Assembly (NCBI GenBank): GCA_040382935.1
Contig: JBEIEP010000008.1
Span: forward strand, 15,031 to 79,030
DNA from: JALQUL01 sp040382935
GTDB lineage: Bacteria > Pseudomonadota > Gammaproteobacteria > Burkholderiales > Burkholderiaceae_C
Reading direction: 5' to 3'
DNA: 64,000 nucleotides
Below the pieces are notes generated by a model. It ran no database searches. It saw only the letters and a program-made list of their open reading frames with translations, and was not told the DNA's origin. Position 1 is the first letter of the stretch; each line of letters opens with the position of its first letter. Below, one piece after another: positions 18,388 to 27,025 of this stretch. A program made the position numbers and the translations under genes.

Positions 18388-19551
18388 TTACTTACCTTTT
18401 TTGAAGCCGTTGTACACATTGGCCATGGCTGCGCGCGCTTCGTTGGTAAAACTCTCCGGGGGGACCATTTTTGCGACATTCTCAGCGTCAACAAAAATAG
18501 TCTTGTTGGCCGAAATTTCTGGTTTGATTTTGCTTTGGGCCGCTTTGTTGCCGCTGTTGTAACTCATCTCTTCGGCCATGCGCACACCGTTTTCAGGACG
18601 AAGGAAAAAGTCGATGAAAGCCATCGCGTTATTCGGATGCTCGGCGTCTTTTGTTACCGCCAACGTATCCACGAACATCAGGCCTCCGGTTGCAGGCAGT
18701 AAGGCGACCAACTCGTCTTTGGAGCCGTTTTCCTTTGCCCTGCCAGCCGCGATATTGACGTCGCCCGCCCAACCAATCACAGCGCAAGCCTTGCCGCCGG
18801 CGATGTCGTCGATCATCGTCGAACTAAACAGGCGTACATCCTTGCGGACTTTGGCCAACATAGCGCCAGCCGCCTTATAGTCATCAGGATTGTTGGAGTA
18901 CGCGCTCTTTCCAATGTAGTGCAGTGCCGCTGGGATGATCTCGGTGGGTGCATCAAGATAGGCAATGCCGCAGGACTTAAGCTTGCTGGAGTACTTGGGA
19001 TCAAACACCAAATCCCAAGCGTTTTCTGGCATGGGCATCCCGGCCAAAGCTTTGTCTACCTTGGTTTTGTTGATCCCAACGGTGGTAAAGCTCCAAGCCC
19101 ATGGCACCAAGTGTTTGTTATCTGGATCAGCCTTTGCGAGGTTAGCCATTACAGCGGGGTCGAGATTGGCCAGATTGGGAATCTTGGCCTTGTCCAGAGG
19201 CGCGAGCAGACCGCCCTCAATTTGCGGCTTGGCGAACACAGAGCCGGGTACAACAATGTCATACCCTGTGCTGCCCGCCACCAGCTTGGCGTGCAGCGCT
19301 TCGTTGGTTTCAAACGTGTCGTAGTTGACCTTGATACCGGTTTCTTTTTCAAACGCCGCAATCATCCCTTCAGGAATGTAATCGGGCCAGTTGTAGATAT
19401 TAAGAACTTTTTCAGCATCCAGCACCGGGCCTGCCGGCACCGCTGCCGAAGCTGGCGCACTAGCGGCTGCGGGTGCGGCTTCTTCTTTTTTGCCGCACGC
19501 CGCCATAAAAAGCGCTGCAATGGCCAAGGCTACCAATTGTTTTTTCATCAT
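18388..19551 (-). CDS. potF: Periplasmic polyamine-binding lipoprotein, PotF-like
   Basis: 387 residues from ATG 19551, with GGAG six bases upstream. A signal peptide ending in the lipobox FMAAC makes it an inner-membrane-anchored lipoprotein, followed by an Ala/Pro-rich linker. The mature part is a type 2 substrate-binding protein of the PotD/PotF family (LNIYNWPDYIPEGMIAAFEK, VNYDTFETNEALHAKLVAG, then VIGWAGDVNIAA). It captures putrescine or spermidine for PotGHI. The lipobox is unusual compared with enterobacterial PotF, which is soluble. Confidence 0.92.
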   Translation of the reverse strand: MMKKQLVALAIAALFMAACGKKEEAAPAAASAPASAAVPAGPVLDAEKVLNIYNWPDYIPEGMIAAFEKETGIKVNYDTFETNEALHAKLVAGSTGYDIVVPGSVFAKPQIEGGLLAPLDKAKIPNLANLDPAVMANLAKADPDNKHLVPWAWSFTTVGINKTKVDKALAGMPMPENAWDLVFDPKYSSKLKSCGIAYLDAPTEIIPAALHYIGKSAYSNNPDDYKAAGAMLAKVRKDVRLFSSTMIDDIAGGKACAVIGWAGDVNIAAGRAKENGSKDELVALLPATGGLMFVDTLAVTKDAEHPNNAMAFIDFFLRPENGVRMAEEMSYNSGNKAAQSKIKPEISANKTIFVDAENVAKMVPPESFTNEARAAMANVYNGFKKGK

Positions 19552-19662
19552 GTGTAACTCCAAAAATAAACCACAAAGTTATGGGCTAAAAATCGAACTC
19601 CAACAAATATCATACCGCGCTAGGGGCATACTGCAAACAGTGTTTGCCTATGGGTTATCAAT

Positions 19663-21108
19663 CTAAGCAGGCATAGCTCCCCGATTTTGTAAATCCCGGA
19701 GGGTCAGGTTCAAAGCCAACTCAATAAGGCCTACCATTTCATCAATTTGCGCTTTGGTCATTGTTAGCGGCGGTGCAATAATCATTCGATCGCCAACCGC
19801 CCGCATAATGAGTCCGTTTTGAAAGCAATGTCCGCGGCAAATCATGCCCACGGCCAGATTGGCATCAAAGGGCTTCATGGTGGTTTTGTCTTGCACCAGC
19901 AGCAGACCTGCCATGAGCCCGCAGTTGCGTGCATCGCCCACCAATGGATGCTCTGCAAGTGCTTTGAATTTTTCGGCTAGGTAAGGGCCGGTTTCATTTT
20001 TCACGCGGGCAACAAGCCCTTCTTGTTCGATGATCTGCAGATTGGCCAGCGCCACCGCGCAAGCAGCGGGGTGGCCGCTATAGGTGTAACCGTGATTGAA
20101 CTCACCGCCTTTTTCTATCAGCACCTGCGCCACGCGGTTGCCGACCATCACGCCACCCAGGGGGATGTAGCCACTGGTGACGCCTTTGGCGAATGTGACC
20201 AAATCAGGTTTCATGCCAAAGCGCTCGTAGGCAAACCAGTGTCCCACACGGCCAAAGGCGCATATGACTTCGTCACTAATGAGCAATAGGCCGTATTGGT
20301 CTACGATGCGCTGAATCTCAGGCCAGTAGGTGGTGGGCGGAATAATGACACCACCGGCTCCCTGCACCGGCTCGCCAATAAAAGCGGCCACTGTGTCAGC
20401 GCCTAGTTCTAAGATTTTTTGTTCCAACTGGCGGGCCAGGCGTAGACCAAAATCGTCCTCTGACTCGCCGGGCAAGGCATTCTCAAAATAATAGGGCTGG
20501 TCAATGTGAACAATGCCCGGAATGGGTAAATCACCCTGTGCGTGCATGCCGTCCATGCCACCCAAGGAAGCACCCGCCATGGTGCTGCCGTGGTAGGCGT
20601 TGCGCCTGCTGATAATGGTTTTGCGCTGGGGTTGGCCCAGCAAATCCCAGTAGCGCCGCACCATGCGCACATTGGTGTCGTTGCTCTCACTTCCGCTGGA
20701 CGAAAAAAACACGTGGTCAAAACGGCGGTCACCTACGACGGGCGCCAGTCGGGCCAACTTCGCGGCCAATTGCACCGCCGGGACATTGGTGGTTTGAAAA
20801 AAGCTGTTGTAGTAGGGCAGCGTCATCATCTGCTGGTAGGCCGCATCGGCCAGCGCCTTGCGACCGTAACCCACGTTGACGCACCACAGCCCGCTCATGG
20901 CATCGAGTACCTTCTTGCCCTCTGAGTCCCAGACGTAGATATCTTCTGCGCGCACCATCACCCGCGCGCCACGGGTGCCCAAGTCTTGGGCATCTGTAAA
21001 CGGGTGCATATAGTGCGCCGAATCCAGCGCTTGAATGGCCCGCGTATCTAGGCGCTGCTCTGGCCTAACAATAGCGGGGGGTGCAATCGGGTGGAGGGGG
21101 TAACTCAT
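19663..21108 (-). CDS. spuC: Class III aminotransferase, SpuC-like (putrescine/polyamine-pyruvate)
   Basis: 481-residue PLP enzyme. The PLP-binding lysine is in TFAKGVTSGYIPLGGV and the aspartate in LLISDEVICAFGR. N-terminal and internal sequence (LDSAHYMHPFTDAQDLG, GLWCVNVGYGRKALADAAYQ) follows the SpuC group, which moves the amino group of putrescine to pyruvate giving 4-aminobutanal. It lies 12 bases after the glutamine-synthetase-like gene and upstream of the transporter, so the strain seems able to use both the transaminase and gamma-glutamyl routes. Exact substrate is inferred. Confidence 0.87.
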   Translation of the reverse strand: MSYPLHPIAPPAIVRPEQRLDTRAIQALDSAHYMHPFTDAQDLGTRGARVMVRAEDIYVWDSEGKKVLDAMSGLWCVNVGYGRKALADAAYQQMMTLPYYNSFFQTTNVPAVQLAAKLARLAPVVGDRRFDHVFFSSSGSESNDTNVRMVRRYWDLLGQPQRKTIISRRNAYHGSTMAGASLGGMDGMHAQGDLPIPGIVHIDQPYYFENALPGESEDDFGLRLARQLEQKILELGADTVAAFIGEPVQGAGGVIIPPTTYWPEIQRIVDQYGLLLISDEVICAFGRVGHWFAYERFGMKPDLVTFAKGVTSGYIPLGGVMVGNRVAQVLIEKGGEFNHGYTYSGHPAACAVALANLQIIEQEGLVARVKNETGPYLAEKFKALAEHPLVGDARNCGLMAGLLLVQDKTTMKPFDANLAVGMICRGHCFQNGLIMRAVGDRMIIAPPLTMTKAQIDEMVGLIELALNLTLRDLQNRGAMPA

Positions 21109-21120
21109 GCGATCAGCTCC

Positions 21121-22488
21121 TTAGACGTGCAGCAGCAGGTGCTCGCGTTCCCACGGGGAAATCACCTTCATGAATTCCTCAAACTCCTGCTCTTTCACTT
21201 CCACGTACACGGTGATAAATTCCTTGCCCAATACCTCGTGCAGGTCGGTTTCTTTTCTGAGCAGATCCAGCGCCTCACCCAAACTGCGTGGCAGCGAGAA
21301 AGGAGCCAGGTAGGCATCGCCCTTCATCTCACTCTTGGGTTCTATCTTGTTTTTCATGCCCAAGTAACCGCAAGCCAAGGTCATTGCCATCGCCACATAA
21401 GGGTTGGCGTCGACACCAATTACACGGTTTTCAATACGGCGCGCCTGTGGCGTGGAGATGGGTGAACGAATGCCTACCGAACGGTTGTCAATGCCCCACT
21501 CAATGTTGATGGGCGCGGCGGTATGCCGGGCCAAACGCCTGTAGCTGTTGACATAGGGGGCCACCAGCGCCATGGCCGCTGGGATATACCGCTGCAAGCC
21601 ACCAATGTAGTGGTAGAACGCCTGTGAGGGGCTACCGTCTTCATTGCTGAATATGTTTTGGCCCGTCAGGGTGTTAATGATGCTTTGATGCACGTGCATG
21701 GCGCTACCGGGCTCTCCCGCGATGGGCTTGGCCATGAAAGTGGCAAACATGTCGTGACGCAAAGCCATTTCGCGCACAGTGCGTTTGAACAAAAACACCT
21801 GATCGGCCAGGTCCATGGGGTCGCCGTGCAGGAAGTTGATTTCCATTTGCCCGGCGCCCACTTCGTGAATCAAGGTATCCACGTTGAGTTCCATCTTTTC
21901 GCAGGCGTCGTAAAGGTCTTCGAACAAGGGGTCGAACTCGTTGACGGCGTCAATGCTGTAGGCTTGGCGCGAGGTCTCGGCGCGACCACTGCGGCCCACA
22001 GGCGGGCGCAGCACGGTGTTGGGGTCGGTATTGCGCGCAACCAGGTAGAACTCCAACTCGGGGGCAACCACCGGCATTAAGTTGTCTTGCGTAAACAAGG
22101 CACAGACGTTGCGCAAAACGCTACGCGGTGCAAAAGGCACCAACGCGCCGTTGCGGTCGTAGCAATCGTGAATGACCTGTGCGGTAGGGTCGGTAGCCCA
22201 CGGCACAATGCGAACCGTGGACGGATCCGGGATAAGGTGCATATCCCTATCGACCGGGTTGATCACATCGTAGTAGGGGCCCTGGCTGGGGAATTCGCCG
22301 GTGACACTCATGCCCACGATGGCCTCGGGGATGCGCATACCACGGTCTTCGGTAAATTTTTCCCGAGGAAGAATTTTCCCTCGGGCCACCCCGGTTAGGT
22401 CGGGGACTAGGCATTCCACTTCAGTGACACGCCGTTGATTTAACCACTGCTCCAAGTCGTTGAACGACATCTGATTTCTGACACTCAT
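21121..22488 (-). CDS. puuA: Glutamine synthetase family protein, gamma-glutamylputrescine synthetase-like
   Basis: 455 residues from ATG 22488 (MSVRNQMSFN); further upstream the frame is open but not family-like. It has the glutamine synthetase beta-grasp domain (ECLVPDLTGVARGKILPREK) and catalytic barrel (GAGQMEINFLHGDP, AKPIAGEPGSAMHVHQS, then NRSVGIRSP). It lacks the adenylylation loop of GlnA and resembles PuuA/SpuI ligases that attach glutamate to putrescine with ATP. Head of the polyamine operon; no PuuB or PuuD is nearby. Confidence 0.85.
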   Translation of the reverse strand: MSVRNQMSFNDLEQWLNQRRVTEVECLVPDLTGVARGKILPREKFTEDRGMRIPEAIVGMSVTGEFPSQGPYYDVINPVDRDMHLIPDPSTVRIVPWATDPTAQVIHDCYDRNGALVPFAPRSVLRNVCALFTQDNLMPVVAPELEFYLVARNTDPNTVLRPPVGRSGRAETSRQAYSIDAVNEFDPLFEDLYDACEKMELNVDTLIHEVGAGQMEINFLHGDPMDLADQVFLFKRTVREMALRHDMFATFMAKPIAGEPGSAMHVHQSIINTLTGQNIFSNEDGSPSQAFYHYIGGLQRYIPAAMALVAPYVNSYRRLARHTAAPINIEWGIDNRSVGIRSPISTPQARRIENRVIGVDANPYVAMAMTLACGYLGMKNKIEPKSEMKGDAYLAPFSLPRSLGEALDLLRKETDLHEVLGKEFITVYVEVKEQEFEEFMKVISPWEREHLLLHV

Positions 22489-22643
22489 ACATCCGTCTCT
22501 ATAAACCCTGTGCCGCGTTAAGTGGCGGTGTTTCAAGACTGCTTTCTTTTACGCGGCTACGCCCATTGAACCACATTTTTGGCTAAAAAACACGCGCTTC
22601 AATGGCTACCTAGGGAACTCCCTAGGGACCTAACTGGAAACGC

Positions 22644-23318
22644 TCAGGGTCTACACCAGGGGGCTTGTTGGTGCACAAAGCCCATCCAAAGAGCGGCTCC
22701 CGCCATGAGCACCAAGGCCAAGCCTGCCAATCGAACCCCGATCTCGCTGTGCCGCAATTGAGCAAGGCGCAACAGCAACCACGGGCCGGCGAGCAAAGAC
22801 AGACTGCTGCCTACTGCAAACAAGGCCATGAACAGCGCACCAGAGGCGACGCCATCGGTCAATGCGGCCACCATCACGGCCGAATAGAGCAAGCCGCAGG
22901 GCATCAATGCCCAGGCGCCACCCAATAAAAAGCTTCCATTCAGCCCTCTCTTTTGTATGAACTGCCCGGTGCTGTACCAAACCCGCTTGGCTCGTCGCTC
23001 CAGCCAGGCAGGTTGCCGACCTTGAACCAACAGTACGAGACCGACGGCCATCGCGCCCACGTGCAGCAGCGTCCAAACGGGGCGCAGCACGACGGTTTGG
23101 GTGGTCAACCAGGCCAGGGACTGCATAGAAAAGGCAACCGCAGCCCCCAATACGGAGTAGCCCAAAAGCCGCCCCGCCAGAAACACTGCCATCGCGCGAT
23201 TGGGTTGTCCTGTATTGCCTTTGGCCAGTCCGGCGCAGGCGGCCCCACACATCAGTACACAATGGGGTCCACCCACCACGCCCATCGTTAGCGCGGTCAA
23301 AAAAAGGGTCAAAGACAT
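22644..23318 (-). CDS. TauE/SafE-family (DsbD_2-like) membrane protein
   Basis: 224 residues from ATG 23318; about six membrane segments. The first helix reads TLFLTALTMGVVGGPHCVLM and CGAACAGL follows, cysteine- and histidine-containing features of the subgroup usually found beside cbb3 oxidase genes. It follows hemN by 31 bases. The position next to ccoNOQP, hemN and fnr matches Pseudomonas and other proteobacteria, suggesting a part in copper or redox handling for oxidase assembly. Actual function is unproven. Confidence 0.8.
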   Translation of the reverse strand: MSLTLFLTALTMGVVGGPHCVLMCGAACAGLAKGNTGQPNRAMAVFLAGRLLGYSVLGAAVAFSMQSLAWLTTQTVVLRPVWTLLHVGAMAVGLVLLVQGRQPAWLERRAKRVWYSTGQFIQKRGLNGSFLLGGAWALMPCGLLYSAVMVAALTDGVASGALFMALFAVGSSLSLLAGPWLLLRLAQLRHSEIGVRLAGLALVLMAGAALWMGFVHQQAPWCRP

Positions 23319-23349
23319 AGCAAGACGACCACCTGTAGGGTTGGGGGGG

Positions 23350-24741
23350 TCAGAGAATCTTAGAGAATTTGGCACGGTCCAAACTGGTCTGCGTATAACG
23401 GTCAAACACCATGGCGATGCCGCGCACAAAGTACCAGCCCAAGGCGGTCACCTGAAGGCCCTGCGCATTGATGGTCAACAAGCCGTCATCTGATAGCGGG
23501 CCAAGGGCCTCGATCTCTTTTGCGAAGTATTTTTTGAAATCGATGAGAAACGCCAAATTAATATCTTCAAATTGGAGCGCACCTTGGCACATAAGGGCCA
23601 TGATGACCCCACGGCGGATGATGTCATCGCGGCTCAGTTCCAATCCCCTTACCGTGGGCAGGCGCCCGGCGTCCAGAAGGTCGTAATACTCGTCCAGCGT
23701 TTTGGCGTTTTGGGCGTATACCGAGCCAATTTTGCTGATCGAGGATACGCCGCACGCCAACAAGTCGCAATCGGGCTGGGTGCTGTAGCCTTGAAAATTG
23801 CGGTGCAGCCGCCCTTGGCGCTTGGCCACCGCCAGCGGGTCGTTGGGTTTGGCGAAATGGTCCATGCCGATATAGACATACCCAGCATCTTGCAAGGTTT
23901 GCAACGACAGCGCCAACATCGCAACTTTTTCTGTACCAGAAGGCAGTACCTGGCTGTCAATGCGCCTTTGGGATTTGAAGCGGGTAGGCAGATGGGCGTA
24001 AGCATACAAAGCGATGCGGTCAGGGCTCAACACCACCACCTGGCGCAATGTCTCCGTAAAGGAAACGGTGTTTTGCTTAGGTAAACCGTAAATCAAATCG
24101 ACGTTGATCGACTCAAAGTCCATCGCCCTAGCCTGTGCGACCAGTTCGAATACCTGGTCTGCGGGCTGCACCCGGTTCACCGATTTTTGGACGCCCGGGT
24201 CAAAGTCCTGCACACCAAAACTTAGGCGGTTAAATCCCATCTCTTTTAGCGCACCCAAGCGTTGTACGTTAATCGTCCGAGGGTCTACCTCTATGGCAAT
24301 CTCGCTGCCTGGCATCAAACGAAATCGTTGATTTATTTCTTTCATCAACCGCCTGAGCTGCTCGTCCGATAAAAAAGTGGGAGACCCCCCTCCTAGATGC
24401 AACTGACTGATTGATGGCGTTGGGCTTAACTTAGCGCACACCAGGTCCAACTCTTTGCACAGGTAATCCAGGTACTGGTCGGCCTTGTTGTGATGCTTGG
24501 TGATGATTTTGTTGCACGCGCAGTAATAGCACAGCGATTCGCAAAACGGCAGATGCACGTAAAGGGACATGGCCCCGCCCGCTCCCGCCGGGGCAATTTG
24601 CCTCGCGGCAAGTGCGACTGAGAGGGCGTCCCCATCAAAGGCGTCCACGAACCGCTCGGCGGTGGGATAAGAGGTATAGCGCGGCCCCGAGACGTCAAAG
24701 CGACGCAGCAGGTCGGTGTCGATAAGTGGTAGGTGGGTCAC
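23350..24741 (-). CDS. hemN: Oxygen-independent coproporphyrinogen III oxidase
   Basis: Radical-SAM enzyme that decarboxylates coproporphyrinogen III in haem synthesis without oxygen. The GTG at 24741 is preferred over the ATG at 24798: it gives 463 residues, close to the usual ~457, whereas the ATG lies inside the FNR box, upstream of the expected transcript start. The [4Fe-4S] cysteines CESLCYYC fall at residues 67, 71 and 74, followed by the glycine-rich LGGGSPTFLS. The aerobic counterpart hemF is also in the window. Confidence 0.95.
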   Translation of the reverse strand: MTHLPLIDTDLLRRFDVSGPRYTSYPTAERFVDAFDGDALSVALAARQIAPAGAGGAMSLYVHLPFCESLCYYCACNKIITKHHNKADQYLDYLCKELDLVCAKLSPTPSISQLHLGGGSPTFLSDEQLRRLMKEINQRFRLMPGSEIAIEVDPRTINVQRLGALKEMGFNRLSFGVQDFDPGVQKSVNRVQPADQVFELVAQARAMDFESINVDLIYGLPKQNTVSFTETLRQVVVLSPDRIALYAYAHLPTRFKSQRRIDSQVLPSGTEKVAMLALSLQTLQDAGYVYIGMDHFAKPNDPLAVAKRQGRLHRNFQGYSTQPDCDLLACGVSSISKIGSVYAQNAKTLDEYYDLLDAGRLPTVRGLELSRDDIIRRGVIMALMCQGALQFEDINLAFLIDFKKYFAKEIEALGPLSDDGLLTINAQGLQVTALGWYFVRGIAMVFDRYTQTSLDRAKFSKIL

Positions 24742-24797
24742 GGCAATCGGCTTTTTTGGGATGCCCCACAATATGCCTGTAGCGTGACTTTCCCTCA

Positions 24798-24811
24798 TTG
24801 ATCTACATCAA
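24798..24811. promoter_or_regulatory. FNR box between hemN and fnr
   Basis: TTGATCTACATCAA is a perfect match to the FNR consensus TTGAT-N4-ATCAA. Placing the centre (24804.5) at -41.5 gives a hemN start near 24763 with CATATT as -10. On the other strand it gives an fnr start near 24846-24850 with TACGAT or GATAGT as -10. One box could thus serve both divergent genes, activating hemN and controlling fnr itself. Confidence 0.85.
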
Positions 24812-24865
24812 TTTTGCGTTAAGCTTGCCCTCAAATGTACGATAGTGCGACTAGGAAATAGGCCC

Positions 24866-25645
24866 ATGCCACTGAATTACGATCCTCATGGCCCCTTGAA
24901 CGGGCAGACAGTGCCGATTTATTCGATCAACGTCAACTCCGTGAAGGTGGCCTGTTCTAACTGCAACTTGCAAGAGCTTTGCATGCCCATGGGCTTGACG
25001 CACAGCGAGCTAACCCGCCTAGACGATATGGTGTCCGCTCGGAAAAAGATCAAACGCGGGGCCGCCTTGTTTCGAAATGGTGAGCGGTTTACCAGCCTGT
25101 TCGCTGTGCGCACGGGCTTTTTTAAAACCTTGGTCAGCGCGGACGACGGGCGTGACCAGGTGACCGGGTTTCAAATGGCGGGCGAGGTGCTAGGCATGGA
25201 TGGCATTGTCAACGACGTGCACACCTGCGACGCGATTGCCCTGGAAGACGCCGAGGTCTGCGTCATGCCGTTTGACAAGATAGAGTCCTTCTCGCAAGAA
25301 ATCCAAGGCCTTCAGCGCCACGTTCACAAGATCATGAGCCGTGAGATCGTTCGTGAGCACGGCATCATGCTGCTTTTGGGTAGCAGCCGTGCAGAGGTAA
25401 GGTTGGCGGCATTTTTGCTGAACCTAGCCGAGCGACTTCGCACACGGGGCTTTTCGCAATCAGAGTTGTTGCTGCGCATGACGCGCGAAGAAATTGGCAG
25501 CTATTTGGGCTTGAAGCTGGAAACCGTCAGCCGCACTTTTTCCAAGTTTGTCGAGCAGGGCATTATTGAAGCCAAGCAACGGCACATCCGCATTTTGCGG
25601 CTTGAAGAACTCGAACTATTGGTGGGTAACCGTAGTTGCGAATAG
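24866..25645 (+). CDS. fnr: FNR-family oxygen-sensing transcriptional regulator
   Basis: 259 residues from ATG 24866, with AGGA about 13 bases upstream; the earlier in-frame start at 24845 overlaps the promoter. The [4Fe-4S] ligands are Cys30, Cys33, Cys39 and Cys121 (CSNCNLQELC and VHTC). A cyclic-nucleotide-like beta roll follows, then the Crp-type helix-turn-helix with the FNR recognition residues E--SR (LKLETVSRTFSKF). All features for oxygen-labile cluster sensing are intact. It is the probable activator of the cbb3, hemN and usp promoters in this window. Confidence 0.96.
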   Translation: MPLNYDPHGPLNGQTVPIYSINVNSVKVACSNCNLQELCMPMGLTHSELTRLDDMVSARKKIKRGAALFRNGERFTSLFAVRTGFFKTLVSADDGRDQVTGFQMAGEVLGMDGIVNDVHTCDAIALEDAEVCVMPFDKIESFSQEIQGLQRHVHKIMSREIVREHGIMLLLGSSRAEVRLAAFLLNLAERLRTRGFSQSELLLRMTREEIGSYLGLKLETVSRTFSKFVEQGIIEAKQRHIRILRLEELELLVGNRSCE

Positions 25646-25657
25646 CACTGCCCTGCC

Positions 25658-25942
25658 CTATTGGGCAATAGGCGCAGATTTAGCCGTTGCAGCGTGGTTG
25701 CGCCCCACTACAGCAGGCAGCAAACCCGGGGTATCACTGGTTCCGGCCTTGACCTGTGGTGCGCTTTGTGCCACCGGGTCTTGGTTCACCAAGCCATCGG
25801 CGCTAGACACTGCAATCATGTAGGTAGTAATGGAAGCCACTACCACCACCAATGGGCCGCCAATCACCATCCAGACGTGACCGTAACGCCACCAAGGTAA
25901 GCTGGGTTGGGTCGGTAATTGCCGTGCGTTGATCGTGGCCAT
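25658..25942 (-). CDS. ccoH: Short FixH/CcoH-like cbb3 assembly protein
   Basis: 94 residues: a single membrane segment (VWMVIGGPLVVVVASITTYM) followed by the FixH-like IAVSSADGLV and a short Pro/Ala-rich tail. Full-length FixH proteins are around 150 residues and carry a periplasmic domain, which is missing here. It begins 18 bases after ccoP and runs convergent with fnr, 12 bases away. CcoH tethers assembling cbb3 subunits; whether the short form does the same is unknown. Confidence 0.75.
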   Translation of the reverse strand: MATINARQLPTQPSLPWWRYGHVWMVIGGPLVVVVASITTYMIAVSSADGLVNQDPVAQSAPQVKAGTSDTPGLLPAVVGRNHAATAKSAPIAQ

Positions 25943-25960
25943 GGCGGTCCTTGGTGAGGT

Positions 25961-26857
25961 TTAGTTGGACTTTTTCCAGATGTAGGCGCTCAGCACCTGG
26001 ATTTGGCTGGCGGTCAGCTTGCCTTCTTGCGCAGGCATTTGGTTGACCTTGCCGTTGTTAACAATGGCGGTGATGGCGGCTTCGCCGGACCCGTGCAGCC
26101 AGATGTTATCGGTCAGATTGGGGGCGCCAAGTGCTTGGTTGCCTTTGCCATCTGCGCCGTGGCAGGCGGCGCACACGGCAAATTTGGCCTGCCCCAATTG
26201 CGCCTTGGCGGCGTCGTGGGGGCTAGCTGATAGGCTTAACACGTAGTGGGCCACGCTCCTAACGTCATCGGCGCTGCCTACCGCAGCGGCCATGGGAGGC
26301 ATATTGCCGATGCGGCCTTTGGTGAGCGTTTCTGTGATTTTCTCGGGGGTTCCACCATAGAGCCAATCCTTGTCGGTCAGGTTAGGAAAGCTCTTGCCAC
26401 CGCGCAGATCTGAACCGTGGCACTGGGCGCAATTGTTTTGGTACAAGCGCTCGCCAATGCCTTGGGCTTGAGGGTCATTGGCAATGTCCTCGGCTTTCAT
26501 TGAAACAAACTTTTGATAGAGCGGTGCTACTTCGGCTTCACCCTTTTTCATTTCAGCTGCGTGCTGTCCGGTAGAACTCCAACCGGTACTGCCGGGAAAC
26601 GATCCCAGTCCGGGGTATAGCGCCAGATAAACACCAGAAAAAACGATGGTGATCACGAACAGCCACACCCACCAACGCGGCAGAGGGTTGTTCATTTCGC
26701 GCAGGTCTTCGTCCCAGACGTGGCCCGTCGTATTGTCCGTGGTGCTCATCACCTTGGTTTTGCCACTTACCCATAACAACAGGCCGCATGCCAGCACACT
26801 GACGACCGTAATGGCCGCTATGTAGATTGACCAAAATCCACTCGTAAAGTCACTCAT
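25961..26857 (-). CDS. ccoP: cbb3-type cytochrome c oxidase subunit III (dihaem)
   Basis: 298 residues. Two N-terminal membrane segments, near residues 10-30 and 60-82, are followed by two c-type haem motifs, CAQCHGSD and CAACHGAD, in the periplasmic domain. CcoP feeds electrons from soluble cytochrome c into the oxidase. Its ATG overlaps the ccoQ stop (ATGA). Confidence 0.97.
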   Translation of the reverse strand: MSDFTSGFWSIYIAAITVVSVLACGLLLWVSGKTKVMSTTDNTTGHVWDEDLREMNNPLPRWWVWLFVITIVFSGVYLALYPGLGSFPGSTGWSSTGQHAAEMKKGEAEVAPLYQKFVSMKAEDIANDPQAQGIGERLYQNNCAQCHGSDLRGGKSFPNLTDKDWLYGGTPEKITETLTKGRIGNMPPMAAAVGSADDVRSVAHYVLSLSASPHDAAKAQLGQAKFAVCAACHGADGKGNQALGAPNLTDNIWLHGSGEAAITAIVNNGKVNQMPAQEGKLTASQIQVLSAYIWKKSN

Positions 26858-27012
26858 TTTGTTCCCCTCTGTGCTACGTCTTGTTCAAACGGCAGTTGTG
26901 CCGCCTCGTTGAATCGCTCGGCATTTTTTGCCGACCATGCCCAGAAAATAATGCCAACAAAGGTCAAGAGGCCCAGTACCGCGGCAATCGATCGCAATAG
27001 ATTGATATCCAT
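26854..27012 (-). CDS. ccoQ: cbb3-type cytochrome c oxidase subunit CcoQ
   Basis: A 52-residue single-helix protein starting MDINLLRSIAAVLGLLTFVG, with the CcoQ-like FWAWSAKNAERFNEAAQLPF. It fits exactly between ccoO and ccoP, with an ATGA overlap into ccoP. It stabilises the oxidase complex. Short, but position and sequence are clear. Confidence 0.93.
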   Translation of the reverse strand: MDINLLRSIAAVLGLLTFVGIIFWAWSAKNAERFNEAAQLPFEQDVAQRGTK

Positions 27013-27025
27013 CTCTATCCTCAGT

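Noticed and set aside
24742..24798. hemN start at the ATG at 24798
   Set aside because: It lies within the FNR box and upstream of the expected transcript start, and gives a protein longer than the family.
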